64,000 nt of DNA from Fistulifera solaris (Eukaryota; Bacillariophyta; Bacillariophyceae; Naviculales; Stauroneidaceae): NCBI GenBank assembly GCA_030295235.1, contig AP026164.1:2356001-2420000 (forward strand), written 5' to 3'. The position numbers were made by a program, and so were the translations under genes. This document shows, piece after piece, positions 9,901-20,884 of the stretch; position 1 is the first letter of the stretch; each line of letters begins with the position of its first letter. The notes under the pieces are model-generated. The model was given only the letters and a program-made list of their open reading frames with translations. It was not told the origin of the DNA and searched no databases.

Positions 9901-11011
9901 TCGTCAGGGAAAGCTGGTTTTTGACGAAGTCGTAGAAATCATTAATCTGCCTCCGAAAGCGGAAATCAGTGATTCCGATCCACTTCAACTTGGTGTGGAA
10001 TCAATCGACCTGTCACCTGAGGTGTACTCCCAATTGCATGATTACGTCCGAACAATTGCTGCAATGTATCCCGAGGACAATCCGTTCCACAACTTCGAAC
10101 ACGCATCACACGTTTGCATGAGCACGATCAAGCTGCTGGCCAGAATCGTCGCTCCAAACGATGATAACGGCGCCGGAAATCTCCACGATAACACCTACGG
10201 AATAACATCTGATCCGCTCACGCAGTTCGCTGCCGTATTCAGTGCGCTCATTCATGACGTGGATCACCCGGGCGTGCCAAACATGACGTTAGTTAGCGAA
10301 GGCACGTCGCTTGCTGCTTCGTACCAAAATAAGAGCGTGGCAGAACAAAATTCCATCGACCTTGCTTGGGATTTACTTATGGATCCCGCCTACGAAGACC
10401 TGCGACGTGCTCTGTACGTCAATGAAACCGAATTCAACCGATTCCGTACACTGGTTGTCAATCTGGTCATGGCGACAGATATTATGGACAAGCAAATGGG
10501 CGCATTCCGTAAAGCCAGGTGGAATAAAGTATTCGGAGAGAACGACGAAAAGGATATTCGTGGTTCAATCTCCCAGAAGGATATCAATCGCAAAGCGACT
10601 ATTGTGCTGGAACACTTAATCCAAGCCTCGGACGTGTCACACACAATGCAGCATTGGCATATCTTCGTGAAGTGGAACGAGAGACTTTTCCAAGAAATGT
10701 CCCTTGCTTTTGACGAAGGGCGCACTGACAAGAATCCTGCGGAAAACTGGTATCAAGGCGAAATTGGTTTCTTCGACTTTTACATCATTCCTCTTGCTAA
10801 GAAACTTGAATCATGCGGTGTTTTCGGGGTATCTTCCGATGAGTACTTACAATACGCGCAAAACAACCGCAACGAGTGGGAGCGCAAAGGCCACGAACAA
10901 GTTCAGATATATGTTGAAAACTATCGAATGAAGCGAGAAGCCATGACGATGGCCACCCCTCCTTCACTGGTTCCACAAGAAGATGAAGAAGAGGAGGAGG
11001 AGGAGTCATAG
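6978..11011 (+). CDS. Receptor-type nucleotide cyclase fused to cyclic-nucleotide phosphodiesterase
   Basis: About 1262 residues; makes and destroys a cyclic nucleotide in one chain. Order: acidic cytosolic N-terminus (1-95), membrane segment (VAIFMGIMALACTSALVTTYF), a ~370-residue extracellular domain with CHASE-like features, second membrane segment (IAVIVVIFVVVIFLLCMY), class III cyclase, PDEase_I domain, poly-Glu tail. The cyclase has FADIVGFT and VGDCYVAATG; Glu in KVETVGDCY favours GTP, but the usual guanine-contacting Cys is Gln (FQLFGDTVN), so the substrate is uncertain. The PDE has FHNFEHA and HDVDHPGVPN, the metal-binding signature. Exons: 6978-8452, 8528-8917, 9018-9033 (16 nt), 9106-11011. 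Two one-base losses (about 7408-7412 and 9601-9604) break the frame; with both restored the length is 1263 codons. The architecture is known in diatoms. Signals sensed are unknown. Confidence 0.92.
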
Positions 11012-11241
11012 ATATGCACCGGATCTTCCATGAGACAATTAGTCCTTGTCCTACACTCACTTCAACCGACGATTCACATTGAAAGTCCATGATCAGTTTG
11101 TAAAGTCTTTGTTAAACATCAAGCTTTTGTTGTTGGCCAATTTGGCAAAATGATTATCTGCTGATAACCTTGTAGGTCTCTTGACCGCACAATGTAGATA
11201 CGCCACCAAATGACTCTATTTCTGCAACATTATCTTTTTAG

Positions 11242-12473
11242 CTATTCACCGGTCTTCGCCTGATATTTCTTGAAAGCTTCTTTGTGCTTTTTGCTCCGCA
11301 TATGGTTTTCCATCTGTCCTGCGCTCTTAAAGTCTTTCCGACAACACTCGCAACGCCATAGATCAGGCTCTTCTTCCTCGTCTTCTTCAGATGAAACATA
11401 AGACGACTCTTCATTGCTCACTTCACCATGACTACTCCTTTCATCTCCGTGGCTGTCAACGTCGCCTTCCGCGTTTGGCAAGTCATTGTTATCATTAATA
11501 ATGTCGTTCTCAGCGTGTTCATCCTTTTCCTCCTGTAGCTCCCCATCTTCTCGAGACTGTTCCATGCTCTTATTTCTCTTCTTTTTCTTTCCCTTCTTTT
11601 TCCTACATCGTATTCGTAATCGTCGTCTTCCAAATCCGCAAGTCGTATCCGACCAGCTTGTCGATCCTCTTCAACCATTTGAGCTATACGATCGGCTGCC
11701 TCCTGTCGCCACTCTTCGGCCGCCGCTTTTTGCTCTTCTTTCCGTAACGCCTTTTCTCGCTTGAACGCGGCTTCCTTTTGTAGTTTTTCTCGTCGCATCG
11801 CATCCGCTCGTTGCGCCACCCGCGGATCACGCTTCTTTACAAAATGTACGAGGGCCTGAACTTCCGCATTCCGATCCTTGCGGGCCGACTTTCGGGCCTT
11901 TTTATTGGCATCGTCCATGGCGCGACGAATGCGACGATTTGGTTCGGATAACGTGTCGTACACATCCGCCCAAGCAAACGAAAGCTGGGAGGCAAACGAT
12001 TCCCAAGCCTGATAGAACGCCATGACAACAGACCAATCCGACCGCTGATTTCCAAATTCCACGGGCAAATGCGACTCGGACGATGCGGCTGCTTCTTCTC
12101 GTGCAATAGCGGCAAATACTTGCCCGTAAACGGCATAAAATCCATTCGAAGTTTCGTCATCAAAACCCGAAAAACAACTGGGATGCAGAAATGGGGCAAC
12201 TTGAAAAATCAAATCATTCGCGTTGGTTCCATCAGTAGTCGACCATCCCTGTAAGATTACCGACCGATGTTCATCGTACCATTGTCGTTCGGCGGGATCC
12301 GATAAGCATTCGTACGCTTCTTGGATTCGTTTGAAAACTTCGGGGTCACCGCCCTTGTCGGGGTGATGTTGGAGAGCTAGTTGACGATGTGCCTTTTTGA
12401 TAGCGGCCGCGTTCGCTTGTATTTCCACGCCCAGGACATCATAGTGACACTGTATTGTTGTTTCTGTTGTCAT
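11242..12473 (-). CDS. J-domain protein with C-terminal C2H2 finger (DNAJC21/Jjj1 type)
   Basis: About 410 residues. The J-domain at 9-70 has YDVLGV and the HPD motif (HHPDKGGD) that triggers Hsp70 ATPase. A central DNAJC21-like region follows (FYQAWESFASQLSFAW), then a long charged helix (about 200-290), an acidic stretch, and a C2H2 finger at the end (CECCRKDFKSAGQMENHMRSKKH). This order matches yeast Jjj1 and human DNAJC21, which act with Hsp70 to release Arx1 and related factors from cytosolic pre-60S ribosomes. One base is missing in the T-run at 11597-11601, splitting the charged helix from the finger; restored it is 411 codons. The start was chosen because the J-domain begins eight residues later, as usual. 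Confidence 0.9.
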
Positions 12474-12701
12474 AAGAGTGCGGGAAAGAATAAATAGAGA
12501 GAAAGCGATACAATTACCAGTGTGCTCTCTTTGCAACACAACGAATGATGACAAGCAAAGAAAAAAAAATGAAACGGGAAAAATTGTGGTAATGATAAAG
12601 TCCCACCGGTCCGGACGGAAGAAGGGAAGACCATCTTACTTTTACCTACCTACTTTGTACTCGGAGTATTACCCAACGTGTCCTTCTACGTGTAGGCGGT
12701 A

Positions 12702-12732
12702 TTTCACCACGACTGAATTTCAGTCATGAATC
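12702..12732 (+). repeat. Dispersed palindromic repeat, copy 1 (A-type)
   Basis: Core CACGACTGAATTTCAGTCATGA, nearly self-complementary around the central ATTT. First member of a pair with the copy at 12912. Confidence 0.75.
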
Positions 12733-12911
12733 AATATTTTCAAAAGCCACTTTTTATGGTCACTACGTTCCGACTGTGGGACGCAATGTGTGAAGTTATT
12801 GCCTTCGCTTCCTCAAGAAGCATTTGCAATGCATGCCTTGATTCATCATGTCAAAATGCTTTGCAGATCGTTGACTGCAGTATTTACTATAGATTCAAAG
12901 TGAAGGCGACC

Positions 12912-12942
12912 TTTCACCACGACTGCATTTTAGCCATGAATC
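12912..12942 (+). repeat. Dispersed palindromic repeat, copy 2 (C-type)
   Basis: Core CACGACTGCATTTTAGCCATGA, same orientation, 210 bp after copy 1. Confidence 0.75.
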
Positions 12943-13230
12943 ACAAATACGTTACCTAGCCTTTGTGCATTCGGCTAGCCTGGAAACCTACCTTTGTCAT
13001 TAAGAAAATACAAATACTTTCCGCAGCGTTTGCAACGCACGCACCGTTTCATCATGTCGAATGTTGTGTAGATGACCTATGGCCTCGCACTTCGGCTAGA
13101 CCAAGTTATTTTTTAAATATACAAGAAAACAAACTCCCAACACGTCCCCAATATCATTTACTACACAGATGTACAAGCTCTACGCAACAAGTTCCCCGAG
13201 TTGCGAGTCGGAAGCCTTCTTCGTCCGTAA

Positions 13231-14904
13231 TCATGCCAAAAGAGCCAAGACATCCTTCGGGAAACCGTGCTTCTTGGCAATGGCATAGGGTGCCTTACCC
13301 TTGATCTCCATGTTCTTGGAGGCTGGATATTTCTCGACAAGAAAAGCAATTGTTTCTTTGGGTGTCGTTTCCACGGCGAGCGCAACATGTAAAGGTAATT
13401 TTCCCTTGCCGTCAGCCTTTTTCACAATGTCTTTGTTTCGTTCGACAAGAAATTTTATGACGGCAAAAGGTAACTCATGGAAGAGGGCCAGATGTAGCGC
13501 TGTGGCTCCTGACTTGGTTTGTGTCGTACAAACGTCGGCATGAGACGACGGAGCTAGTTCTCGAATGACAGCAAGATCGGCACCCTCTCGACAAGCAATG
13601 TGCAATGGCCGATTTCCTTGATCATCTTCCATATAAAGAGCTTCCGGGCACCTTTTGGCCAAGAAATGAATAATTACCGGAGTTGTCTCACTCCAAGCAG
13701 CAGTATGTAAAGGTGTTCTTTTGTTCAATCCAGCACTCAGCAACGAATCTGGATGCTGCTTGTATAAGAAGCGCACCATACCCTCTTCCCCGTGGAAAGC
13801 ACAGGCATAATGCAACGGACTGCCCAAACCATCATCAATGTCTTTGATAGCCTCTTTATTTGCTGCATAACATATAACTACGGTTTTTTGGTTCCCCCCA
13901 GAGCACAGATCAACGACAATGGATACACCAGGCTCTTCTTGCCTTTTACAATAAAATCCACCTCTAATTTCTCTTTCGCCAACCACGGATTCTTTTCCAG
14001 TGCACTCCGCGTCTTGGCGTCATCATAGTTTTTCTTCTCCTTTTTCTTTTCGGATTCCAATTGATCTGCGCAAAGAACTCCTTCCTTACTTTGGCCTTGT
14101 CTTCCTTTTTCATCTTACTCTTCTTCTTTTTCTCCTTACTTTCTCCTTCTTCCGGTGCATCGTCCGACAAAGTGTTGATGGTCAAAACGGAAATCGAAGA
14201 ATGAGCGCGTCCAGGGGCTTTGCGGGTGGGAACACTGGTCGGAACAATTTTCGTGGGCGACTTGCGTACGGCGACCCGAATTTTTTTGGGCTTTTCACCG
14301 GAGTCGAAAGACGAATCGAGTCATCACTGTCACTTTCACTGTCAGATTCAATGAGCCCCTTTTTCCTTAAGCGATCTTGAAATTTCGTCGACATGTTGAA
14401 GGTTTTGATGCGGCTGGCAATACTCATATCATCATCTTCGTCCGCGACGTGCAGCCACTCGGCGTCACTTTCGTTCAACTCGGGCAAATCAGAATGCGTA
14501 AAGACGGAATGACTGGCATAACTCGCATCGTCGGGATTGATTGTCACGTATCTCGTTTTGTAGGGATTATCGGGATCCGGTTCGAGTTTTTTCAATTCTT
14601 CTTCGGAAATGCCGTATTGATTGAGACGCGATGCCGTACCGGTCACAATCAAATCCGAGAAACTCCCCGAGCCTTGATCTATAAATCCGTCGTCGAAATC
14701 ACCATTTCTTCCTGGAATAGGACAAGGACTGTTCAGCGATCGAAGACTGGCATTCAGTGACGCGATGGACGACACCGATCGCAGTGAAGAAACGGACGCG
14801 TTTGAGACTTCTTTGGGAGCAGTCTTTTTCTTGGATGTCTTTGAATCACTTTCGGAACTCTTCGTCTTGGATGATATCGATTTCTTTTTAGTCTTCTCGC
14901 TCAT
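13231..14904 (-). CDS. Ankyrin-repeat protein with charged, Ser-rich N-terminus
   Basis: About 558 residues. The N-terminal half is Ser/Lys-rich, with acidic patches and basic Pro/Thr stretches, probably disordered. A Lys-rich helix follows near residues 240-300. The C-terminal 250 residues carry about six ankyrin repeats (GSPLHYACAFHGEEGMVRFL, RTPLHTAAWSE, NRPLHIACREGADLAVIREL, ATALHLALFHELPFAVIKFL, KLPLHVALAVETTPKETIAFL). Ankyrin arrays bind proteins; the partner is unknown. No membrane segment or leader. Three one-base losses break the frame: the T-run 14281-14287, TT at 14061-14062 and the T-run 13884-13889. With all three restored the ORF is 559 codons. The start codon at 14904 follows an in-frame upstream stretch that could extend it by about 40 residues, which looks less likely. 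Confidence 0.85.
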
Positions 14905-15527
14905 CGTTTCAATTGTTACAACAATAGCATGTGAATTAAGAGGACGAAAGGATGGTCGACAACGAGGGATGCGCGAAGTTTGAATTTTGTAGTGGTAAAA
15001 CGTAAAGCACGATCCAGTCATCGTGCTTTTTTCGTCACATCCACCACAGGGTCAGCAGAGACACACTAAAACGCTGTGCTGTGTGCTGTGTGTTGTCTAG
15101 GTTGAATGTGGATTCCAAGGTCTGTCTAAGTACAAGTTAAGTTTACGTTTCAGATTTAACATATACATTGTCCCAACTAATTTTTTCTCGACAAAATGAC
15201 TTTTATCCGAACAAACCTCGACAAAAAAATTTCACTGTGGCATATGTTGACATGCGATAGCTGGGAAGTGTTGGATACCGGAAAGACATGAGGGATGACG
15301 TTTCATTCGCTTGGAATAGCACTCCTCCTCTCGCCGTCTCGTCTGCGCCGTTTGTGTTGACAATGCATACCAGGTACTGTAGCACTTCATGTTTCATGGT
15401 TAATAGTGTCCCAGTTTCGGTTCTTGTCGGGTTATTCGCACTGGAAGCTCCATTTCATTACTTTCGTTCTCGCAAGATTCTTGCTCGCCAGCGCGCAAGC
15501 AGTCCTGCATAGAATAGATTTAAGAAC
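14905..15527. other. Divergent intergenic region, ankyrin gene / WW-GalT
   Basis: No supported gene. Contains a short imperfect CTGTGTG repeat (about 15074-15096) and one TACCAGGTA motif (15368-15376). Confidence 0.5.
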
Positions 15528-16685
15528 ATGAGCAGCCAGGATCCCCACATCAATGATCCTCTTCCTCCGGGCTGGTCTCGTGGTTTCTCCAATTCTCAAA
15601 AACGAACATTTTATTTCCATTCCGAAACCAAACACACGCAATGGCATTTTCCTACGGCTTCCGAGGCCAAAGATCCCATGAAAGCTCTCGAACGAGCCAA
15701 CGCCAACAAGGAGCGAGAGAAACGAAAAGCCGCCGCGGCTCTGGCGGCTCCGCCCGAAGCCAAACGACCTCGCAGTGATGATAGTGTCAGCGACAATTTA
15801 CTCGAGGACTTGGATACGAGCTCCGTTGCTATCATTGTTCCCTTCCGTGATTTGCATGCGGCGCAGAAACGAGCCGCGCATTTGCAACAATTCATTCCGC
15901 ATATGGTGCAATTTCTAGGTAATTTGAAAAAAGACGGAAAGATTTCCAACTATCACATCTACATCATTGAACAATCGGAAGATCAGCGCAAATTCAATCG
16001 CGGAAAGTTACTCAATATTGGTTTTGATGTAGCGCGGAAAGCGGCTGCCCGGAAACATGATGTGTTTGTTTTTCACGATGTCGATCTTTTGCCGGATGCC
16101 GACCTCGGTGACTGGTATGCGAAATTTCCCAAACGGCCCATTCACATTGCGCGTGTTTGGAAACGCTATTCCAATAATCCCAAGTACTTTGGTGGAGCCG
16201 TCAGTTTTTCGTCGTCCGACTACAAACGAATCAACGGGGTACGTACAATCTATTGTTGGATCTTCGCTAAACTGCGTTATCCGACCATTCCGACCATTCC
16301 TAAATCCTTTTGATACGAACAGTATCCCAACAACTATTGGGGTTGGGGTGGAGAAGATGACGAGATGCAACGTCGTTTAGAAAGACTTGGTATCACTTTT
16401 GAAGCTCCTACGCGAGGTAGCCTCAAAGATTTGGAAGACATGACGCTGACAGAAAAACTAGATTTCCTTCGATCCAATAAAGCATGGAAAAACAATGTGA
16501 AATGGGAACTCAATGACGAACACGAGAAAACGTGGAAAACGAATGGATTAGCTGACCTTAAATATTCTGTCTTGAAGACGACCGAATTGGACGGCGGAAA
16601 CAACCATGCCAGCAAGATCACAGTAGATGTCAAGCTAAATGGCAATCACTGGACGAACGATAAGGTTTCGGTAGATTTAATCTAG
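15528..16685 (+). CDS. WW domain fused to beta-1,4-galactosyltransferase-like GT7 domain
   Basis: 357 residues in two exons (15528-16238, 16323-16685; 84-nt intron), unbroken. Residues 12-42 form a WW domain (LPPGWSRGF...TFYFHSET...TQWHFP), a proline-motif binder. A Lys/Ala-rich linker leads to the transferase (from about 95): VAIIVPFRD, then the DxD-type metal motif FHDVDLLP, FGGAVSFSSSDY, and YPNNYWGWGGEDDE, the diagnostic sugar-acceptor motif of beta-1,4-galactosyltransferases. Classical family members are Golgi type II membrane proteins; this one has neither signal peptide nor membrane anchor, so it probably works in the cytosol or nucleus. The fusion suggests glycosylation of proline-rich targets there (inference). 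Tail-to-tail with KEA3 across 109 bp. Confidence 0.9.
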
Positions 16686-16794
16686 TAGAACTCAGATAAG
16701 CCAGAGTACGACGCAGATACCCAATCACTTGACAATTAAGCGACTCATTCTTTTACTTTGAATTTATGTGATTATAGGACTTAAATCGTTTGGG

Positions 16795-19582
16795 CTATGA
16801 TGGTTCAGTTGGGATTTGAATGGACTTGTAATATACTCGGGCAAAATCGATGAATGATATCTTCCCACCACGTTCCGAGTCAGCCAAGTCCATCCATTTA
16901 GCAAGCTCGTCGTCGTTGACGGGCCCATCCCTCGATAACCGCAGCATTACGTCACCAAGCTTTTTTTACCTCAATGAACTGCTCACCGTTCACTTCTGGG
17001 AGGGATGTAAAAACGTCGTATAAGTTGATCAAACTTTTTCTTGAACAATTGAATTCTTCTGTAAGATCATTTAACCGATCGTCGGGTAACCCAGGAATCG
17101 TGGCCTCAAGGGTCATTGATGAGAGCAAGTCGCGTTGAGACGATATCATCGGCCGCAGTCTTGCTATATCTTTTTCGCGGATAGCACCTAGCAGCACGGC
17201 AAATCGAAGTGCGCTTTCGGTTCGTTCGCTGACGACATCCGTCGCCCCTGCCTCCAACAGCTCGGTCTTCCCGAGAAGTTGGCCACTCACAGCGCGAGCA
17301 TAAATGGGCGTTCCTGCCGGCAGCCATTCTCGAAGACGTTCCGTCGCATCTAAACGCTTTGCTTCAGACCGAAACGCTATTACTACTCCTTTTGGGGATT
17401 TAATTCCAGCTGCTCTAAGCAAATCTGGCGAAGCAGCATCCCCGAAAACAACATTGTCACCGGATAATAGACCTGCAGCAACTCTTGATGGATTCAAGTC
17501 GAATGCAACAACACCGCCATTTCTTGTAGCCCCAGAAGCTTTCAAGACAGCAAACATTTTTCTTCCGAACTCGGTGTAGCCACAAATGACTATTGCATCC
17601 GGTGCAATATCCGCGGCAGGGCCAACCGCGTCTCCTTCGCCTGACGGGACTGTCAATGCACTTGCAAGTAGCCCCTTCTCCAGTCCAGCCAACCATTCTT
17701 CTTTCGATATGGTCCCATCGCCATTCGTGTCAAAAGCCACGAAAAACTCAGCAATCGAAATATAGCTGAGTCCACGTTCCACCAGAGCTGATCGCAGCTC
17801 TTCAAAGTCTATCGTTCCTGAGTCATCAGTGTCAATACTAGCGAACAGTTCCATAGCCTCTGCTAACGGAACCCCACCGTCAGCCCCCCTCACTGCTTTG
17901 GTCGAGTCTGTCGAGATATTCTCCGGTTATTTGTGCGATTTCGCCGAGGAAGGGCGTTAATGCCATAGAAATGATGACGGTGGCTACCAAAAATTTGTAC
18001 AGCTCGGTGGGCAAAACTCCCAAGTCTCGGGCAAGATTGAAGAGTACCAACGAAAATTCCCCTCCACCAGAAAGAGTAATAGCAACTCGTGCGGCCTGGG
18101 CCCGCGTTCGTCCCAAAGGAAGAGATGCGCCGTAAAGAACGATAGCTTTTGCCGCAATGAACATTGTAATACCGATAATCAGAGTCGGGAGATCTTCCAA
18201 CACCACTGCTGGTCTACGCTGGCTCCCGCCGTCATGAAGAAGATACCTAATAAGATGCCTTCAAATGGGCGCACATCTGCCTTGATTTGCGCTCGGTATC
18301 GGTTATTGGCCAGCAGCACACCCGCGGCAAAAGCACCGGTGGTAGCCGAAAGTCCTAAGAAGTCCGCCGCCTGTCCCATACCCAAAGCGACCAAAAGGGC
18401 CGCGGCGACGAAAGTCTCGGTCGACCGCGCCGCCGCCACGGCATCAAACACGTATCGCAACAAAACAGAACCAATGTACAGAACCGCCCCAAATCCAACA
18501 GTAGCTTTCGCTGCCAGAATACCCAACTCCGTCCCGGATTGAGGTCCGGAACCTGCCACGAGCGGCAACAACACCAACAGCGGTGCCACGGCCAAATCTT
18601 GCAGCAGCAATACCGAGAAAGCCGCAATGCCTTCGGTTTTCTCTTTCCATCCCTTCTCGGCCAACACCGGGAGAACGAATGCGGACGACGAGAGCGCACC
18701 AGCGGACGCAATACAAAAGGCCAATGTCGGGGATTCAAAAATCTGTTCTATGTAATCGTCCATTTGCAAGATCGGCGCAACGTACTGCAAAATAATAGGC
18801 TCGAGCAAGAGCAAGCCAAAAAAGAAGATGGACATGGAAACCAGTATTTGCGCAACTCCCAGTGTTCCGAACGCACCCAATCGTTTGAGTCGTTCGGGTG
18901 ATAGATTGAGACCTTCGCTGAATAGTAGAAAGAGAATACCGATATCACCCAACTCGAAGGCGGCCTCTTTGTTGGCAAACGCATCCAAACAATACGGACC
19001 CATGAAATAGCCGGCCGCAATAAAGCCGAGGACGGGCGTAACACGAAAATATTTGGCCAGGGGAACGACGGCTACGGTGGCCGCCAGAAAGATTAATATA
19101 TCTTGACCGAGACTTTCGAGCGCATCTTTGGTGACAACATCATGCATGGCTCCATTGTTGTCATGAAGTACAGCCGCGTCGGGGTGGTCGACAAAACCAC
19201 ATCACTGGCCGTGGCTAATCCTTGACTGATGGTGTGTACGACGCTTTGTGTAATTGAAACCGTGTCGGGTCCCAGCCGATCCACAAAGGGCGGTAACATA
19301 GTTGCACTGGCTTGTAGAAAAGTCGTTGCCGCATCGAGAAAACTGTCTGGTGAGAAAATATGCAGTTTGGTGGTTACTTTCCGTATTTTCTTGTCCCGAG
19401 ACTCCAAAACATGGTTCCTTTTTTCTTCCATATTGCGATCCTCGCGTGCTAAACGCGTCACACGACAGAATTTGGAGAGCCAGAAGTAAACAAAAGGTGA
19501 AGTAGTGTCTCCGTCGCGTTTTCCAATGTTGAACCTCCTTTGCTCTAAGGTTATTATGATAGTAATAATAATATGAAACCAT
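16795..19582 (-). CDS. KEA3: Plastid K+/H+ antiporter KEA3 with EF-hands
   Basis: CPA2 cation/proton antiporter, about 928 residues. Known in P. tricornutum to sit in the plastid and set the thylakoid proton gradient and photoprotection. Leader: hydrophobic core and CDAF cleavage motif (LLLALQILSCDAFSTRG). Antiporter domain from about 140 (ILIFLAATVAVVPLAKYF to IAQITGEYLDRL); then a pair of EF-hands (DTDDSGTIDFEE, DTNGDGTISKEE); an RCK/TrkA-N domain (IVICGYTEFGRKMF); and a C-terminal EF-like segment (DSERGGKISFIDF). Five breaks lie in runs: one base over at 19419-19424, 17884-17889 and 16961-16967; one short at 19193-19196 and 18211-18212. Corrected it is 929 codons. The last break hides the final ~50 residues, so a stop at 16952 is probably wrong. 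The exact start is less certain. Confidence 0.88.
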
Positions 19583-20187
19583 TGGTTCTTCGATTGCCGT
19601 AGCTCTTTCAATGTTTTTCTTTGAATAACAAGAAAGAGATGCGCAGGTGGAAGGCCTTCTCGATTCTATTAAAAGAATAATGGTTCTTCCCGAAGGGTTG
19701 CCACACGGTTTTCATCACAGACACATCGCCGCGAGAAATATACACGCTGACGATTTTGGCTTTTTTGCGTTGTTTCGGCTTCGTTGTTGTCTCGGGTCGA
19801 GACTCGAGACAGCTGTTCTCGCGTAGGTGGCGAATGGCGAACTTACGAAGGTTGAGGTTCAAAGGTTGCCGATGATGACGATGACGTCTTTCTAGAACGA
19901 CTCACTCCTCAATGACTGAGCGAGGAGTCCTGGGTCGCTGCGTCTGTCCGTTCACCCCTATCGTTTTCGTCGGCGCGTTTCTTCTAGTAGATTTTGTACA
20001 GGCTTCTACTTGTACACAAGAACTATCAATATTTTCTGGTACCAGCTCTACGTGAAACCGGCTTGGTGGCAACTTTCATCGCAATGGCGACGCTGTGTGA
20101 ATTGCCCTCACAATCCTTTGTGATCCTTGTATTTTCAACGAACTCATTGCAAACAAACAAACAAACAAACAAACAATCATCGTAATC
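19583..20187. other. Divergent intergenic region KEA3 / H2A
   Basis: No gene seen. Contains the H2A 5' leader with a CAAA repeat (about 20152-20175). Confidence 0.5.
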
Positions 20188-20269
20188 ATGTCTGGAAAAG
20201 GTAAGCACTGTTGTAGATATGGCTTGCACACGTATCGTGACGCTTTGATATCGATTTCTGACACTCGCG

Positions 20270-20321
<52 letters not shown>

Positions 20322-20722
20322 TTTGCAGATAAAGGAGGCAAAGGCAAGGGTAAGGGCGGCCGTGGCGAAAAGAAATCTACAAGCTCTTCCACCAAAGCCG
20401 GTTTGCAATTCCCCGTCGGTCGTATCGGACGTTATTTGCGTCAAGGAAAGTACGCCACTCGTATGGGTGCCGGTGCCCCCGTATATCTCGCGGCCGTTCT
20501 CGAATATTTGTGCGCCGAAATTTTGGAATTGTCGGGCAATGCGGCGCGTGACAACAAAAAGACGCGTATTGTACCCCGTCACATTACCTTGGCCGTCAAA
20601 AATGATGAAGAATTGAACAAATTGTTGGGTGGAGTCACCATTGCCTCGGAGGTGTATTGCCCAACATTCACGCTGTTCTGTTGCCCAAAAAGGTCAAGCC
20701 GTCGGCGTCGCAAAACTACTAA
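20188..20722 (+). CDS. Histone H2A with SQ-containing tail
   Basis: About 135 residues. Core nucleosome histone: [17 protein letters not shown], then [34 protein letters not shown] and the docking region [12 protein letters not shown]. Canonical type: H2A.Z marker residues are absent. The tail ends in SASQNY, close to the SQ(E/D)-aromatic motif that is phosphorylated in H2A.X during DNA damage; Asn replaces the acidic residue. Exon 1 is 13 nt (20188-20200); the 128-nt intron is mostly an ATC repeat; exon 2 is 20329-20722. One G is missing at 20648-20649; restored the ORF is 136 codons. An intron in a histone gene is notable: replication-dependent histones usually lack them. Confidence 0.93.
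20272..20320 (+). repeat. (ATC)n microsatellite in H2A intron
   Basis: About 16 ATC units, filling the intron up to the TTTTGCAG acceptor. Confidence 0.9.
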
Positions 20723-20884
20723 AAGAAAAATAATGGGTGGAAAGAACATCATGACTTCACAACCGTTCGTTCTTTTCCAATCGCACAGCTACAGTACTAC
20801 TAGGTCGTTCCTTGGGGAATGCAGGAGTATTTCATGGGTAGTTGGGTCGGTGTAAAGTAATATATCACATTCATATATCTCTAT

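Larger units (their letters stand above)
12474..13230. other. Intergenic region with a diverged ~210-bp tandem duplication
   Basis: No gene seen. Two copies of the palindromic repeat (12702-12732 and 12912-12942) begin two related units. The similarity resumes at about 12813 (GCATTTGCAATGCATG) against 13024 (GCGTTTGCAACGCACG), each followed by TTCATCATGTC, so the unit length is about 210 bp. A TACTCGGAGTA palindrome lies at 12658-12668. Confidence 0.65.
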
